From positions 1 to 5,092 of the forward strand of contig JASHXZ010000178.1 of NCBI GenBank assembly GCA_030043285.1: a stretch of 5,092 bases of DNA, in the 5' to 3' direction. This document shows positions 4,924-5,092 of the stretch, one piece after another (the stretch's first letter is position 1; every line of letters begins with the position of its first letter). The notes beneath the pieces are model-generated. The model was not told the origin of the DNA and made no database searches. It worked only from the letters and a program-made list of their open reading frames with translations. The DNA is from Xanthobacteraceae bacterium (GTDB lineage Bacteria; Pseudomonadota; Alphaproteobacteria; Rhizobiales; Xanthobacteraceae). Made by a program: the position numbers and the translations under genes.

Positions 4924-5092
4924 ATGCCGGTCGATCTCGCGAACGCGACGCCAACTACTCCCCCCGACAGCGGCGTGACCGCGGCGACCGACGGCATTAA
5001 CGTCGCCGCAGCCCCGCCAACGGTCCCTCCGTCGCTCGACGTGGTTGCAAGGCCGATGGCCGCGGTAACGGCGGCGGGTGTCAAGCTCGCAA
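4924..5092 (+). CDS. Start of a Pro/Ala/Thr-rich protein, unknown (runs off right edge)
   Basis: Fifty-six codons are visible from ATG 4924 to the edge without a stop. The N-terminus is rich in Ala, Pro, Thr and Val, with TPTTPP (9-14) and APPTVPPS (30-37), and has few charged residues. It lacks a convincing signal peptide or transmembrane helix in this part and looks like a flexible lead-in to a domain outside the window. A GAGGGG ribosome site 6 nt upstream and the 17-bp gap from the RHH-like gene suggest translation from the same mRNA. I do not recognise the family. Composition bias makes a frame stay open easily in GC-rich DNA, so the call is moderate. Confidence 0.6.
   Translation, partial: MPVDLANATPTTPPDSGVTAATDGINVAAAPPTVPPSLDVVARPMAAVTAAGVKLA

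Noticed and set aside
4655..4954. Minus-strand frames opposite the RHH-like gene and, at 4785-5084, the right-edge gene
   Set aside because: The plus-strand genes have strong ribosome sites (4664-4670 and 4912-4917) and, for the first, a recognisable fold pattern. The minus frames have neither.

Overview
The window is high-GC bacterial DNA with closely packed genes. Sampled lines of the flanking genes give 73-75% G+C. The family members present look like those of an alphaproteobacterium, most likely Hyphomicrobiales (Bradyrhizobium/Xanthobacter-type). That placement is an inference from remembered protein similarity and base composition, because no rRNA or other taxonomic marker lies here.

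Layout, left to right. (1) 1-298, minus strand: N-terminal 99 residues of a major facilitator superfamily transporter, running off the left edge. (2) About 114 bp of divergent intergenic DNA (299-412) with weak promoter-like sites and a CCGCCAAA/TTTGGCGG inverted repeat. (3) 413-1870, plus strand: a flavin-dependent monooxygenase of the HpaB/PvcC (4-hydroxyphenylacetate 3-hydroxylase) family, followed after 15 bp by a 119-residue four-helix membrane protein of unknown function (1886-2245). (4) A lower-GC segment (about 2281-2990, sampled lines 50-57% G+C) carrying a complete YefM-YoeB type II toxin-antitoxin operon with its own promoter, TGTACA-type operator sites and a 9-bp direct repeat at both ends. 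(5) 3042-4580: a full-length ComM/YifB AAA+ ATPase. (6) An AT-rich promoter region (37% G+C over 4591-4660), then a 76-residue ribbon-helix-helix-like protein (4676-4906) and the start of a Pro/Ala/Thr-rich protein of unknown function (4924 to the right edge).

How the genes may work together. The transporter and the monooxygenase are divergent and may handle the same small, perhaps aromatic, substrate; the FADH2-supplying reductase is not in the window. The YefM-YoeB pair is self-contained: YefM should neutralise the YoeB mRNA interferase and repress the shared promoter. It looks like an insertion in front of comM, whose probable promoter overlaps the right-hand direct repeat. ComM homologues are branch-migration helicases for natural transformation. 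The last two genes look like one transcription unit cut by the window edge.

No RNA gene, CRISPR array, transposase or convincing intrinsic terminator was seen. The least explained items are the HpaB-family enzyme with two substituted active-site positions, the perfect 12-bp hairpin over the catalytic Glu46 codon of yoeB, the operator geometry of the toxin-antitoxin promoter, and the unidentified right-edge gene pair.
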